DNA of 64,000 bases from Quercus robur (lineage: Eukaryota > Streptophyta > Magnoliopsida > Fagales > Fagaceae), in contig NC_065535.1 in the NCBI RefSeq assembly GCF_932294415.1, positions 92,334,862 to 92,398,861 on the forward strand, written 5' to 3'. A program made the translations under genes and the position numbers. Of the stretch, positions 11,654 through 24,657 are shown one piece after another; position 1 is the first letter of the stretch; each line of letters opens with the position of its first letter. The notes beneath the pieces are model-generated. The model was not told where the DNA came from. It ran no database searches and was given only the letters and a program-made list of their open reading frames with translations.

Positions 11654-13190
11654 TAGTGATTGATATAGAAGATGTATGAGATCATCAGGGGGTTCCTCTC
11701 CAACCTTTTGGATCCTGTTATTACATTATCAAGTGGCAGGTTCCAGAGGCTAGTATTCCTGTTGCAGTACAGTGCTTATTTATAGAGGACAGAATGAGCA
11801 TTCTCTGGTATAGTACCACATATTGTATAATAAGATTGTAAAGTCGGGACAATAAAATAGGAAAAGCCATAGAATAGTTTATATGAGATTAATAAGAATA
11901 GTTCAATTTCAATCTTTATTTTCGTCACAAGTGAACTTTATCTCCATTCAAGAGTACAATATTCTTGATAGAATTTTAAGAGGGTCTTTGTTATTTGTAT
12001 ACATACAATTCTAAAACAAACAGAAACATTCTCCCATTCTGTTGTTTCTGTATGTTAAAAAAAAAAAAAAAAACCTTCTATTAATTACTTCAGCTTGTTG
12101 AACTAGTTGTGCGTTAAGACACTTGATCCTCAAGAATGAGTGACTGCATGTGGTGGCATCTTGCACTCATGTTAACCACTCAAATATATGGTCATGAGGG
12201 AAGCAGGCCATGGGTTGAGTAGGTTGTGTTGACCCTTTTGGTGGTGCGTGACTACACAAGTAGGCTAAGCTGGCAGTATGTTATTGGCCTTGTGAATGTG
12301 ATGGTTTGTGGTCTCAGCCTTGTATGTTGCAAGCAGTGTGTTTTGTAGGTGGTATGTGCAGCGGTGAGCCATAGCAACCTTACATAGGCTTGACCATGAG
12401 CTAGTTGTTGTGTGGGTTGTGTAACGACTAACGAAGGTTTGAACTGTTTGAGTGTGTAGTATATTGGTTCAATGTGTGAAAAACAAGATTGGACATGGGC
12501 TGTTTGGCCCAGTAGGTTGGACAGTGTGTAGTAGGTTGGTTCAATATGGGAAACACAAGATTGGACATGGGCTGTTTGGCCGAGTAGGTTTGCTTTCTTA
12601 TAGATGGTATAATGTTGTGTAGGCTGTGGGTATTTGCTTGGGCTGCGAGGTGTGTTTGTATGACTTGGGATGGGCTAGAACATGTGCATGGGTAGATGTG
12701 ATCTTATAAATGAAGCTAAATCTGCTTCTACTTATATGTAGAGATTCCAAGAAAATCTAAATCTAACCCTTAAGGATCTAATGACACTTGTCATTTGTTC
12801 TAGGACAGTTATGTGTCACGCGGATAAACACCTTATAACACTTTTTTTTTTTTTTACTCATATGGTGCCAAGGACACCAATCAGGGAAAAAAGACTCTTC
12901 AATGGCCTCCCACTTCCAAACATCCTTCACCTCATAATCCCTCTAAGCCACAATCCTCATGACATTCCTCAAATGAATCATGCCTTATAGTTCAGTACCT
13001 TGATCCATGCCCAAGGCTAGACCGGCATATAATTTCTTTGCCAATGTCTTTCAAAGGTGCCAAGGGCCCAAGTTTACCTTTACCCAACCCACCTATCTCA
13101 ATGAGCTATCACAAAGGATGTATGCAGAGGAGACAGAAAAAGTTATTTTCACACACTCGCGTGAGAGGAAGATAGTATTTTTTGTATCAG
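11654..13190. other. Intergenic region downstream of the lipase gene
   Basis: It contains the probable lipase poly(A) signal (aataaaa, 11851-11857) and an imperfect tandem duplication of about 72 bp at 12451-12594 built on ggacatgggctgtttggcc. No other gene was recognised. Confidence 0.5.
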
Positions 13191-13195
13191 TCTAA

Positions 13196-13266
13196 TGAGA
13201 CTAATGTCTCACTGACATGTGGATCTCACATGACCCACATGTCAGTGAGACATTGGTCTTATAAGA
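13196..13266. mobile_element. Short hairpin element (about 70 bp palindrome)
   Basis: The left arm contains gagactaatgtctcactgac and the right arm is its near-complement (gtcagtgagacattggtctt), with a loop of about 10 bases around ctcacatgac. A similar palindrome lies at 58611-58684, where the equivalent flank of another ABCG copy lacks it, so this looks like a tiny mobile hairpin rather than a terminator. Confidence 0.6.
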
Positions 13267-13875
13267 TCCGTGCATACAAGATTTTATTCATAAGCAAACT
13301 TCATAGATTTCTTTTAAATAATTGTTAAATTTTTATTATTAAAAAAATGGAGAAAAAAAAACGTTAATATTGTTAAGATGTTGCATGCATGTGATACATA
13401 AGATATCACCTCCTTCCCTATTACTCTATAGATGTGATTGGCACATCTCACTACTATTCTAGTATTCTTAACAATTTGCGGCCAACACTTTTACATTGAA
13501 ACTACTACATCTCATTATTTTAATCAATGTGGGATTTCAAATCAAGAAAAGTCCCTTATATTTGGAGTTCTGCTTTCTGAAAGAACGAGGAAAAGTTTTC
13601 GATATATGCTAAGGTTGGTACGTACTGTTTGTAATAATGCAAACCCATGTTCCTGCACAGGCTTAGTACTGCTAAACTTCAAATGAAAATAACTAGAAGA
13701 AAACATAAATACAAAGGAGACAGTGAGACAGTGATCGATAACGTGAAAATGATGGAATTATTCTGCCATGTGTTACAATGTTATTTGAGAAGATAATCAT
13801 TCTTCTAGAATAGAGACTGTACATGAGGAGAAAAAGTGATCACGCCACAGATGATGTTGTCTTTTTGTTCAGTCT
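13267..13875. other. Intergenic DNA, no gene seen
   Basis: Short open frames occur but none shows splice context, codon structure or homology that I recognise. Confidence 0.5.
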
Positions 13876-13957
13876 TCCAAAAGATATATACAAGTCATGA
13901 TTTGAACTATTCATATTCCAAAAGATATATACAAGTCATGATTTGAACTATTCATAT
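13876..13957. repeat. Tandem duplication, 41-bp period
   Basis: The unit ccaaaagatatatacaagtc and its continuation tgatttgaactattcatatt occurs twice in direct succession without change. Confidence 0.9.
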
Positions 13958-14012
13958 TCATGATCATTGTTGACGATATGATTTGTAGCAATATACATGG
14001 CTTTGACTACTT

Positions 14013-14219
14013 AATTAGTACGTATTTTGGAGTTGTACTATTCCCTTCCCATGCCACACCCGCATATTCCTTGAAAAGATCAATTAGTATGTATTTTGGA
14101 GTTGTAATATTCCCTTCCCATGCCACACCCGCATATTCCTTGAAAAGATCAATTAGTATGTATTTTGGAGTTGTAATATTCCCTTCCCATGCCACATCCG
14201 CATATTTCTTGAAAAGATC
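14013..14219. repeat. Three tandem copies of a 69-bp unit
   Basis: Copies begin with aattagta at 14013, 14082 and 14151 and differ by a few substitutions. Because 69 is divisible by three, frames stay open on both strands across the array. This explains the repetitive short ORFs there and is no proof of coding. Confidence 0.9.
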
Positions 14220-14234
14220 AACCAGGGCGGCTTA

Positions 14235-14638
14235 TACTATGTTTGAAAGTTTAGAGAGAGAGAAGAGAGTAGAAGGAAATAGAGAGAAGGAGAGTAGTAG
14301 TGAAAAAGAGAATGGAGGAGAATGGTTATTCTCCACATTATTTTGATGTTTTTAAAATTTAAGTAAAAGAGGGGAATAATTAGCATTTTTATAATTTGTA
14401 ATTTTGTAAATATTGTAAGGGTAAATTTGGTAATTTATTTGGTCAAACATTTCTATACTCTACTCTTTCTCAAAATCTCTCCAATTTTGGGAGAATTAAA
14501 AATGAGGGATTAGAAATAGTTAGAATCCTCCAAATATCTCCACCTCCTCCTTTAAAAAACATCCAAATAAGATAATTTAACTTGCTCTCCCTCCCTCTAC
14601 TCTACTCCCCTTTACTCTCCATCCATTCAAACAAGTTT
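14235..14638. mobile_element. TIR MITE of about 404 bp with TTA target duplication
   Basis: The ends are inverted (left tactatgtttgaaag, right complement aaacttgtttgaatgg), followed by purine-rich arms; TTA flanks it at 14232-14234 and 14639-14641. The element at 59186-59561 has the same end structure and a 3-bp TAA duplication with an empty paralogous site, which supports this one. A 3-bp TWA duplication suggests PIF/Harbinger-type mobilisation. Confidence 0.65.
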
Positions 14639-14940
14639 TTAGTGTATTTGAGGGTTTAAGACGAAAATTGAAATTGAGTCCTTTAATATATTTAAATGAC
14701 TTTTTAAAAAATAAAACATTATTTAAATTATATTATCTTGTTTTAGATGCAAAATTATTACTAATTAACATGAACTATGTAGAATTTTTTTTTTAGAAAG
14801 TATATAGACATAAAAAATTTGACAAAATTTTTCATACTTGATGTGGTAGATTGATAGTGAAAAATGTTGCCAACTCAATTATTGTGAAAAATGTTGTGAT
14901 TTTTTTTGAGTGTATTGCTCTATTTTTTATTTTTTTGAAA

Positions 14941-15110
14941 AGTGCTACATTCATGATATTTTTCATAACAAATCTTAAATGTTAAATTATTATTGATTCT
15001 AAATCGAACTCTCAACTGAAATTATTTTTTTGCCATCACTCATAGCCTGTAATAACTTGTTACTTAAAATTTATTATAAAAATTTGTGAAAAATATTGTG
15101 GACGTAGCAT
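14941..15110. mobile_element. MITE related to the 3692-3884 element
   Basis: The left end agtgctacattcatgatatt and the complement of the right end aatgctacgtccacaatatt are inverted repeats that continue through tttttca. They share the gctacat-type terminus with the MITE at 3692. I did not find a clear target duplication. Confidence 0.55.
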
Positions 15111-17402
15111 TCTTCCTCTCTCTTTTTTCTTGTTTTTCATTTGATAAAAAATATTATTTTATTTGTTGGCTAATATTTGGGCTTAATTAATTAAATAAAT
15201 AATCATATTGGTTAAAATTTGAGAGCCTTTTTTTTTTTTTTTGGGCCTTAGATGACTGCATTAATTGTATATGTAATAGAGCCGGCACTGAGATCAATAT
15301 AAATGGGGGTACACATTGTAATCAGTATTTGTAACAATAAACCTAGGTACAATATTTATTATAATTGTTAACATAGTTGATTGTGATAGGTATTGTGAAA
15401 GTATCAGTGATGACTCGGTTGAAAATGAAGTACTACGTATCTCAATTAGAACAAATCATATCAGCAATTATGAAAAACATTGAAAAATCGATTTTGAATG
15501 TTCTACTGGGTTATAGCAATCATTCCAAAAGATACCGTAGTCTGGATCCCAAGACAGGAAGAGTTCACACCACAAGCCATGTATTTTTCTTATGAGTCTA
15601 ATTGGAACCTTAATTAGAAGAGAGTTGACAAAGGAATACAATCTGAGTGGGAGACAAGGACAACTCATTTTGCGTCCTCCTTTAGTAGCAAGTCAAAAGG
15701 CATGCATATAGAAAGCATAAGAGAAGCACATGAACTCCATGGTAAAAATTTATCACATAAAGAACTCCCAATAGTCAAAAGAAAGATAATATACACTACA
15801 AAAGAGAGCACAATATCTGGGAAAATCCCTCTTTCTACAATTGATCATGGTGGTACTCTTTAGTCACTATTGCAAAAATAAGGGCATTCTTGTCTGAAAA
15901 CTGCAACAATGAAAGCATGGATGATATGCAAAGTCATGCACACGATTGCACCTAAAAATGTGCTAGAGAAGAATATATATGGGAACGCCCACACCATATC
16001 ACCGCAAACCGTACACCACCATGCACGTTCATGCACCCTCTTTTCTACAAAATGCCAGACCCAATATTCAAAAGACCACTATCCAAAAATTTCATAAAAA
16101 AAAAAAAAAAACTGTAAGTCTCTTCTCCATTTTTTTAACTCAAAGACTTTGGTCTCTCAGTCTCTTTAGGGTTTATCAGGGGCCTTGTTGCAGAGCCAAT
16201 TTGGCATTCTGTCCGCCTCCTTGGTTCAATGTTCTTGCTAAGTAACCAAGTTGAGTTACAGATTTTGGAGGCGGCCAGCATGCCTAATTGACTCTGTAAA
16301 TTTCTCTCTGAAAAACCCTATAAGAATATTCAAAACCCCTTCACAAGAAGCTGATCATTGAAGCTGGAATTATTGGGTCATATTTTTGTATACAGAAGCC
16401 GGGACTTGGTGAGATGACAAGTACCTTCCAATCATCTCTCTCAAAACCATGCAAAAGTGGTAGTCTTATGCACTGGGTATAACTTTTTACAAGTGAAACA
16501 AAGATGAGCTCTTCCATTATCTTGGGGTCCAACTCATTAGTAATTTAGGCAGGTTTCTCCGAGCCGCATTCTTATATTTGTAATTCAAATCCTATTAGCC
16601 TAGCTAATTCACAGGTTGGCTTTTCTTTTCTAATGTTTTCTTCTGATCATTCCAATTTGCAGGTTAATTCTTATCATCCTTCACTTGATTTAGGCAAGAG
16701 GTGTATCTCCATTTTCACTCGGTCCTTGATTTTTTTTTTTTTTTAGATCTAACAGTTCTTTAAATTTACAGTATTTAGTTTGAAATATGAAGATTCATTT
16801 CAAACATTTGCATGTGATATTAGCAATTTTTATTGGTCAACCAAAAACTCAATACAAAGCAGTGATGTAACCGGCATAGATGATCTTTACACAGTGATTG
16901 GGCTATAAACCAAAGCCGCATGTTCTTATTAGCTTTTCTTTTTGTGGTGGGGGTTGAGAATATTGGTAGCTGTCAGGATTTCTGTGAGCTTTGACCTGCA
17001 ACTTCCAGATATATACTAATAATGGCGTAAGTCAACAAAAAAACATGATAATTGCAAAAGCAGCCATACATGTTGCATGTAGAGGTTCTCTTTAATTTTG
17101 TTAGTGTGCAATAATAATGTGATGGGAACTTTTCTTATCTTTAAAGTACTATTAATCATAACCCTGAAAACGTGGTTGGCTATCATTGGCTCTGAGACAC
17201 TTTCCTTTTGTGCTAGGGCTTTGGATACCTCGAAGCATTGTACTTGGAAATCGTTAGTGAGTCTGCCATTTTGAACAGGAACGATCGTTATTGGAGGTGG
17301 GATATTCAATTTTTTCTTGCAAGGCCCCAACATACATACATAGGTGCGCGCACTTGCATCAGCATGACCACCACCTCTAACAATTAGAATGGTGTAAGTA
17401 AC
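15111..17402. other. Intergenic DNA, no gene seen
   Basis: Mixed AT-rich sequence with small unrelated open frames. No domain, RNA gene or element boundary was recognised. The 204-codon minus-strand frame at 17016-17630 runs through a SINE and is treated as chance. Confidence 0.45.
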
Positions 17403-17416
17403 AACACAACACAACT

Positions 17417-17523
17417 TTTTTTTTTTTTTTTTTTCTTGGGTAATTGGTTTATAGGGGGATCGAACCCCCGACCTTGACAAGGCACTAAGGCCCGGGTACC
17501 ACTCAGGCACAAGGCCCGGTGGT
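17417..17523 (-). mobile_element. tRNA-derived SINE with 14-bp TSD
   Basis: On the minus strand the head contains an A-box-like gtgcctgagtgg and a B-box-like gggttcgatcc at tRNA-like spacing, and the 3' end is poly-A (poly-T at 17417-17434 on the plus strand). A perfect 14-bp direct repeat, aacacaacacaact, flanks it (17403-17416, 17524-17537). At 107 bp it is very short and essentially only the tRNA-related head plus tail. It differs in sequence from the SINE at 2537-2647. Confidence 0.85.
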
Positions 17524-17537
17524 AACACAACACAACT

Positions 17538-20500
17538 AAAGCTTACAAAATAAAAAATAGTAATAAGAAGAAAGAATGTTGAGTGGGTATGATACCACTT
17601 GTATTGTTTGATGTAACATAATATAGACACCCTATTTTGTAACTTCCATTTGACCTAACTTGTATTACATTGTACCATATCACGTTTTCAAGGCAAGACT
17701 GTAATTTTGGTCATTTGATCCTCGGATCGATACTTTTCATAAAACAAAGCTTGAGTCATAACAATCAAAACGACAGTTCATGAGCATTAATTGGACAACT
17801 GGATTAAATCATTAAAAGTTATCAAAGAAATAAATTTTAATGGTAAGGTGCACTTGCATGAATTAGATTTTGACTATAGGTGAATATGATCTCTTAATTT
17901 TGATTGGTCTATTTTAGTACAATTTGAATTAGATGATGTGTCATAGTCCTATTGGCTGAGGGTAGGATTTATGGTAAGGTTGCATGCAACAAATTTAATC
18001 CAGGTCAAATCATTTTTTAAAGCCCAACAGCATACGTGAAAATTGGTTAATTAAATAAATAAATAAATAATTAATTAGACATATTTGGAATTAATTTGCT
18101 AACTTTGAGGACCAAGAAAATCAAAACTAGAAGTCGAATTTCGGAAGAAATTATGTCCAAATTGAAAACAGAAACAAACGAAACAAAAATGGGAAGGACC
18201 TGGGAGATCTGGAGCCAACCTCCTTGATTTCCTTCCTTTTCGGTTCAGCTTGCTCCCCACACAAGTTGACCTTTATTCCTATATTTTTTGCTCAAAAAAC
18301 CTAATTGTCCTAAGTCTTATATTGCCTAGGGACATAACCCTAACTCCCACACTCCTAGTATAAAAACCCCCCTCCACCCTCAATTCAAAAAGAAAATAAA
18401 AAAATCCATTTGAAACCTCAAAAAGTTTAGAATTCTTCTCCCTCTTGAGATGTTGCCTACCTTGAAATGCTTTGGAGTGCCGTGCGTGCAGGTAAAGTTT
18501 CTTAATCACTTTATTTTTATGTCTTAGATCTTTGCATGTTTAGTTTCTAAGTTTTTAATATGTTTTTCTTTTGATTAGCATGTTAGATTTAGGTTGTTCT
18601 TAGTCTTTGCATGACTAGAATTTTTTGATTCAACAACATGCTCACATGCTCTTAGAATTAGAGTTTTTCGCACATCACACATATATTTACCATCTCTTTT
18701 AATATTTAATATGCATGCCTAGAATATGATTTTATCATGTGGATGATTTGTCATGTTCTTAGATTTTTTTTTCCTTGTAATCTTCTATTTTTAGATTGTA
18801 ACTAGGATTCAAAATATTGTATTTTGTTTCAAATAGTAAAGTGATGTAATTTTTGGTTATTGTCAAAGATTTGTATCTTTTTCAATTTATCAATAAGACA
18901 ATGTTCTTTTCAATCTAGTTTTCTTATTTTTCCAATTAAATAAATGACGATTTCATTGTAAAATTCTTGACCTGGGAAGGAAAATAATAACAGTGGGATC
19001 CTCTCCATTGCCTCTTAAGAGGAAAAAACATGGCTCCGCCGCACAAGTAGGGGGAGGGGGAGGCACGGTCTCTCACACATAAGTTACATACTGTAATGTT
19101 GAAGGGGTATGATACTCACTCATTATTGTTTAATGTGACATGAATTACATATAGACGTAATAACATAAAAGTTATACGATATTATGTAATAACTTATCCA
19201 AGGCGGAGAATAAAAACAAAAAACAAAAAACAAAAGTAAAAGTAAAAGTAAAGAGATAAGATATATGGTTACTATATAATGGAACAAAAGCTGTCATCAG
19301 ATTTGACCCCTATTATAGTAACATCAAAAATAAAAATAACAATTGCTGGGAAATCATGGACTTACCGTTTAATGTTGAGATGATTGATTTTAGAATATGT
19401 CCTGACAATAATTTGTAGTGTCTTATTCAAAAATATAAATCTAGCCCTTCATGAATTTACAACCCTATGGGGAGTTGTGCTGCTCCTAATAGCTTTACCT
19501 TTTGTTGGAGGTTATATATAATCAATTATCAAGAGTTACGCATTTCACTAATGATCAATTTGGATGGAGGAGGACGGAGGGAAGTAGAGGAGAGTAGAGT
19601 AAAGTCGATTGAAAATCAGTTAATTTCTAGCCATTTTTACTTTACTCCTATCCTCCTCCCTCCCCTTGAAGGGAATTGCACCGAAATCCCAACCTGTGAG
19701 AAACAAAAAAAATAGAGAAAATACATGCTAAAAGAAAGCAATCACACGCACAAGACAATATTTACATGGTTCGGTAATTTGCCTACACTCACGGAGTTGC
19801 AGGGATTTCACTATTATCAGAGAAAAAATACAAAGTCTACAAATATTCTCACTCTCAAAAAACACGGCAACACCACCTCTTAAAAAATCCTAATCACCAA
19901 AGTTGGTTTCTATATATACAAAACGGGCCCAAAAAATTTTCTCGGGAGCGTTGCCCCCGGACCCCCAAAAGGCTTGTCCATGAGCGTTACAACTTGGACC
20001 TATCAGACCAGGCCTTCGCTCCATAGACTAAGCCTTAGTAAATCTCCCATTAAAAACTACACAATATTATTCAAGTCAAGTCGGATTGTCAAATTAGATC
20101 AAACAAAGCCCAACACCCCTTACATCTAAACTAGCCATAAGAGACACTCTTTAACCATATGTTTTAATTCCTTGAAGAGTCATATAAATTCTCAAGGGTT
20201 GCAACATTTCACCAAACAATAGAACTATATTGTGAAGTAAACCATCCTTTCAAGGGTGGAAGGAGATAGAATAGAGTATAGCTAGCTATAGTGTGATCAC
20301 CCCGTGAACTTTCTTTTCCTTCTTGACCACACAATAACATAGGTGATTCGCTGTAGTTACCGTGATTCTCTTTAGCTATACATGCGCACACTTTTGTCAT
20401 TGTCAAAACCGACAGTGCAGGCGCCCTATTCCTGCATTACTTGTCTCCAACAATTCATTCTAGTTGGCTTCCAATTTGCTAATTTTTGAGCAAATAACAT

Positions 20501-20573
20501 TTCTCCTTAGTCCCAAAGTGGAACTTTGATCGGGAACATAGTCCACAACATGTGCCACCACTAATGACTTCAA
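17538..20573. other. Intergenic DNA with LTR-retroelement-like debris
   Basis: A TATA-like tataaaaa at 18360 precedes a leader-like segment but no recognisable protein. From about 19690 to 20573 the sequence (acatggttcggtaatttgcc and neighbours) resembles non-coding retroelement leader sequence common in plants; that is recollection, not proof. Purine-rich arms at 19560-19670 resemble the MITE family at 14235. No intact gene. Confidence 0.4.
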
Positions 20574-20582
20574 CCATACACA

Positions 20583-21421
20583 AGGGTGGCCTAACATTAT
20601 TTAGGGTCTAAGGCAAAAAATTTATGTAGAAATCTTAATATGTAAATATTAATTAAATAAAATTATTTAATATTAACCAAATTAAGGTTAATTTGATAAA
20701 TTAAAGACATAACTTGATGAATAATACCAACTAAACTAATATTAATTTCATATAGATAATTGAATATCATAGTTGAACCATAAAATATTAATAAAATGAA
20801 ATAAACATATATTATGATTAAAAAAAATACTTTATTTTGGATATACAACAATGCATAATTAAGTAAAGTTAAAATCTAAATTTTAATTTTATATCTTGTT
20901 TTTAAGAGAGGGATAGAGATATTATTTGGTGTGTGACTTTGTAGGATATCAGTTTATAAAAATTAAAGTATCAAACTATTAGGGGAGATTAATCTATAAT
21001 TGATGATTTAACATATTTGCAACATTTTTTTTGAAAGAATTTAGAGTTTCATTTGGATTAGGGTTCTACTAGTCTCGTTCATTGAGAGTCTTAATAGAAA
21101 TGAAAAGGAAAAATGCACTAAAAGCACCATAAAATGTTCACAATATGATGTGACATTGACTCTCATTAATGAAATCCATCAATTTAAATAATGAATATTT
21201 AAATCATTTTTTTGTGATTAGTAACATGGCAATTTGTAAGCCAATAGTAAAATTTATAATATCATTGGCATCACTAATAAAAAAAATGCACAACCTTTAA
21301 AAAATATATATAATTTTATAAAAATTTAGGCATTTATCCATTGGAAGTGGGGTCTTTTTCCCTAAGGGGATTTTTTTTTTTTTGGGTGGGACCTTAGGCC
21401 TAGGCCTTGGGCCCGCCCTGG
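20583..21421. mobile_element. Non-autonomous TIR transposon, 839 bp, 9-bp TSD
   Basis: Flanked by the perfect 9-bp repeat ccatacaca (20574-20582, 21422-21430). The left terminus reads agggtggcctaa and the complement of the right terminus (cc)agggcgggcc, followed by gcctaaggtccc versus gggtctaaggc inside. The interior is AT-rich without a transposase. The TSD length would suit a Mutator-like element, but the short TIRs leave the class open. Confidence 0.65.
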
Positions 21422-21430
21422 CCATACACA

Positions 21431-23910
21431 CTTGTTTGTGAGTAGATTTGCACTAAATATTCCGTTGAGTACTTCCTTCATAGAATGTACAAAAACTTCA
21501 TTTGGAGTGCTGTACCTGTGTCCTACTTGCCTTGTTGTGTTATAATTTTTTAAAAATTGCTTGTATCGCCATATCATACCCATATCCATATCCGTATCCA
21601 TACTTGTGTTCATGCTTCCTAGCTTTCTTCCAAGCCATTTCTCCTAAATTTTTATTTCGACGACCTTACTAGTGTCTTTATGTATTATACAAGCATAGAT
21701 ATCACTCAGCTTCAACATGATGCATGGTCTACATTTTCCCATAAGTGTCTGTTTTACCTTTAAATGATTAACTTTAGGTCGAAGTTGAATAGTCACATTC
21801 ATCCAGGAATCCCAAGATCCTTTAATCTATGTAACTAGACATCTAATACTCATAAGGTGTTCACAAGTCACATTCTTAGTAGGGCATGCACTCAAAAAAA
21901 GATAACTATAATTCACCTCTCTTTCACTATATGTAATATATTGTGATACATCAATGTGCTTCCCCTAGAATTATTAGTTCCAGCTTTTACTCAATGAGAT
22001 AGAGGACATTTTATTGTCAAAGGCATTGGCCATTATGCCAGGTATATCTTAATTTAAAGTATTTATGAATCACTTTAATCCAAACCACACAACTTACTAA
22101 ATCAATATAAGTTATCTACCATTATGTTGCAGGCTATGTACTCAGTTTTAATGACATATTTCGCCTCCGTTTTACGCTTAAATCAAGAAATTGCCATTTC
22201 ACCAAATAAGAACGCTTACCTACTTGTTTACTTCTTATCACTTTAGTTGTGTGTGTCTATATATATATATTTGAAACGGTGGTTTGGACTGAGTAATTTA
22301 GAAATATAACAGGATACATTGTTGCAAAATTTTGCATCACGACAACTAGATAGATGATCAAACTCTTCTTTGAAAAAAGAAAAAAAAATTATCCAACAAA
22401 AAACGGAAGCTTACCATTACTATTGCTTACGTGTTTTAAGATGATGACTCAATAAATCAAATTTCATTTACTATATCAAATGAATTTAACTTTATGTTAT
22501 AAATCTAGGCTTTAATGAGTCAAATTATGTTTGGATGGGAAACGGGTTGAATTGAAACAAGTTGCAAAACCTTTTATTCTTTGACAATTTTGATATGACC
22601 AGTAGATTTTTCACATAAAATCAATAAATAAATAAAGTTTTTATTAACAAGTGTTCTAAAAGTATAGGTTAGAGATTACTCAATGTTCAATTATGACTAG
22701 TATTTTATTTTTAGCCCTTAAAACTCTTAGAAATTTACCGTCTAAAAAGTGTAATATATTTATATATATATATATATATTCGATCATGCTGACACAATGC
22801 CTTTCTCAGCACTGCCTAAATCAACACACTTGCAAAAACGTCACTCTCAAAAATTGACTTGTAGATACCAATCTCCAGAGCCAAATTAAAGGCTTCAAGT
22901 CTTCAACTACATCACAAACGTAAGCTGTCCCAGTACACATGGTTGTAATGCCGTGTGCCCTACCCGCTACCCCGCACTAATTCATATTCATTTGATAAAT
23001 AGACTACTTTTAGAAAATCTAGACCCTCCAAGTTAAACTAGTTGACGATTTATAACTGAGAAAATTATGATGTTCTTTATTTGATCATACAAGATAGACT
23101 TTCAAATAGACTTAAGATAAATACTAACTTCCTTTAATCAATCAATAAAAATCTAATTCTAAATTTCTAATCCAAACTGATGTACCTCTAAATTGGCACA
23201 ACCACGTTAGAGTGAGGGTTCAATAGGTAATCCACAAGAAGCTTCCTAATCCTATCACTCAGGTACCACAATGTACCACTTAATTACGTTGATAGCAAAT
23301 CAACCATATTGTTACTACAGATCCATGAAACTTCAGTGCATCCAACTAATTTTGTAGAAGAATATCAATGAGTTCGACAAAACCATCCGATTCAATCACA
23401 CATTTTTGTAACTTTACTCCAAAGAGGTCTAAATTCCATATTTGTTGTTGCACAAGATCACAAGACAAGAATCACAGTTTGATTTTGCAGGAAGAAATTT
23501 TCGGTGTTTGTGGTTGGATATCGAATTAATATAGGGTTCTATTTTTATGATTTAATCATTTTTGATGTTTTGTTGTATTTTTTGTAATTCTAGGAGTTAG
23601 GGTTTTATTTCCTTGACTTTTAAATGTTTTAAAGGATTTTCTAGTTAAACTAGACTCTTGTTATAATATTGTATCTATTAGAATTTTGAACCTATTTAAG
23701 AAAAATTGTACTTAAAAAAGTTTTTTTTTTGGAGCTTTAAATAAGTAGGCAATTTGTAAAACGAAAATAAACAATTTCCTTTCAATCAAATTGAGATTTT
23801 TAATTTATTTTATAATTTTTTGGAGATTCTAGAATTCTTCAATTTGAATTCAAAGAATCCCTAATGAATTTAAGTGTTTGCGTCTCTTTCTCATTTTTGT
23901 TCTACGTCAG
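21431..23910. other. Intergenic DNA, weak trace of the ABCG 3' flank
   Basis: Around 22835-22890 the words cactctcaaaaattgact and ataccaat match the flank that follows ABCG copy B (59705-59742), suggesting an older remnant of the duplicated unit. Nothing else was recognised. Confidence 0.4.
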
Positions 23911-23920
23911 ACCACACCCA

Positions 23921-23940
23921 CCCCCCCCCCCCCCCCCCCC
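23921..23940. repeat. Poly-C tract (20 C)
   Basis: An uninterrupted C run, preceded by accacaccca. The minus strand is a G20 tract that could form a quadruplex. Sequence on both sides is ordinary AT-rich DNA. Confidence 0.9.
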
Positions 23941-24547
23941 AATTGATGGTGTATAACTCATTCCTTCTCCGGTATTGAAATGGTTTTGCCTGAACGCACT
24001 TCTATTCGAGCAGCCTTTACCGTGGTCAGAATTCTGGTTCGCTATGAGCTGGTCTAATCAGGTTTTTAGAGAAGAAGACATCTCTTGCATTTGCTTCATC
24101 GCATTATCATGCTTAGAGTTTAATGCTCCAAGCTCGGCTTCAGTGTGGCTGAAACATCTCTTGTTCTAATACCAAGTTATTTTGATGAGTTAAGAGATTA
24201 GGATGTGCTTTCCATTTCATACTTCTAAATATAAATATGCATTACAAAGATAATGATATACTGGGTACCGACTCATATAGGATAGCTAAATGCTATAGCT
24301 TATCCTTTTATTTGAAAACACTTGCTAAGATATAGCTTAGCTTATTGGAATTTGAAACTAACTCAATCTAAACAATATAATTTAGACAATTGAAACTAAA
24401 TCAATCTATACATACTAATATTTGAAAACATCATCTATATCTCCTTAGCAACGTGGCTGCAGGCTACGGGAATATTCTTATCAACATGGCTATGCAAGAC
24501 TTCATCTCTAGTAACGTGGCTATCTGAAGATGCTTGTAACAGGAACA

Positions 24548-24657
24548 CACCCAACATGTTAGCAGTCCTGCCAGTTCCAAATCCTCTGTCACTGAGCACA
24601 CGCTCATAAATACTGAGCTCTTTAACTAGAAATCACACACACACAAAGAAATTGGCC
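24548..24657 (+). promoter_or_regulatory. Remnant ABCG promoter upstream of pseudogene psi
   Basis: The block with gcagtcctgccagttccaaa, the TATA-like ataaata (24606-24612) and actgagctc recurs at about 36040-36130 and 51969-52050, upstream of copies A and B. In A the TATA-like word is mutated to atgaata. Conservation of position before the first exon in three copies is the evidence for a promoter role. Confidence 0.55.

Noticed and set aside
17417..17523. tRNA gene on the minus strand
   Set aside because: A and B boxes are present but there is no complete cloverleaf or matching acceptor stem, and a poly-A tail plus TSD show a retroposed SINE.
17016..17630. 204-codon minus-strand frame
   Set aside because: It runs through the SINE and its A tail (a Lys run) and resembles no family I know.
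18360..18495. A possible small gene behind tataaaaa with an ATG-GT exon
   Set aside because: Only a 15-codon open piece precedes a possible donor and no downstream coding exon was found; it may be retroelement leader DNA.
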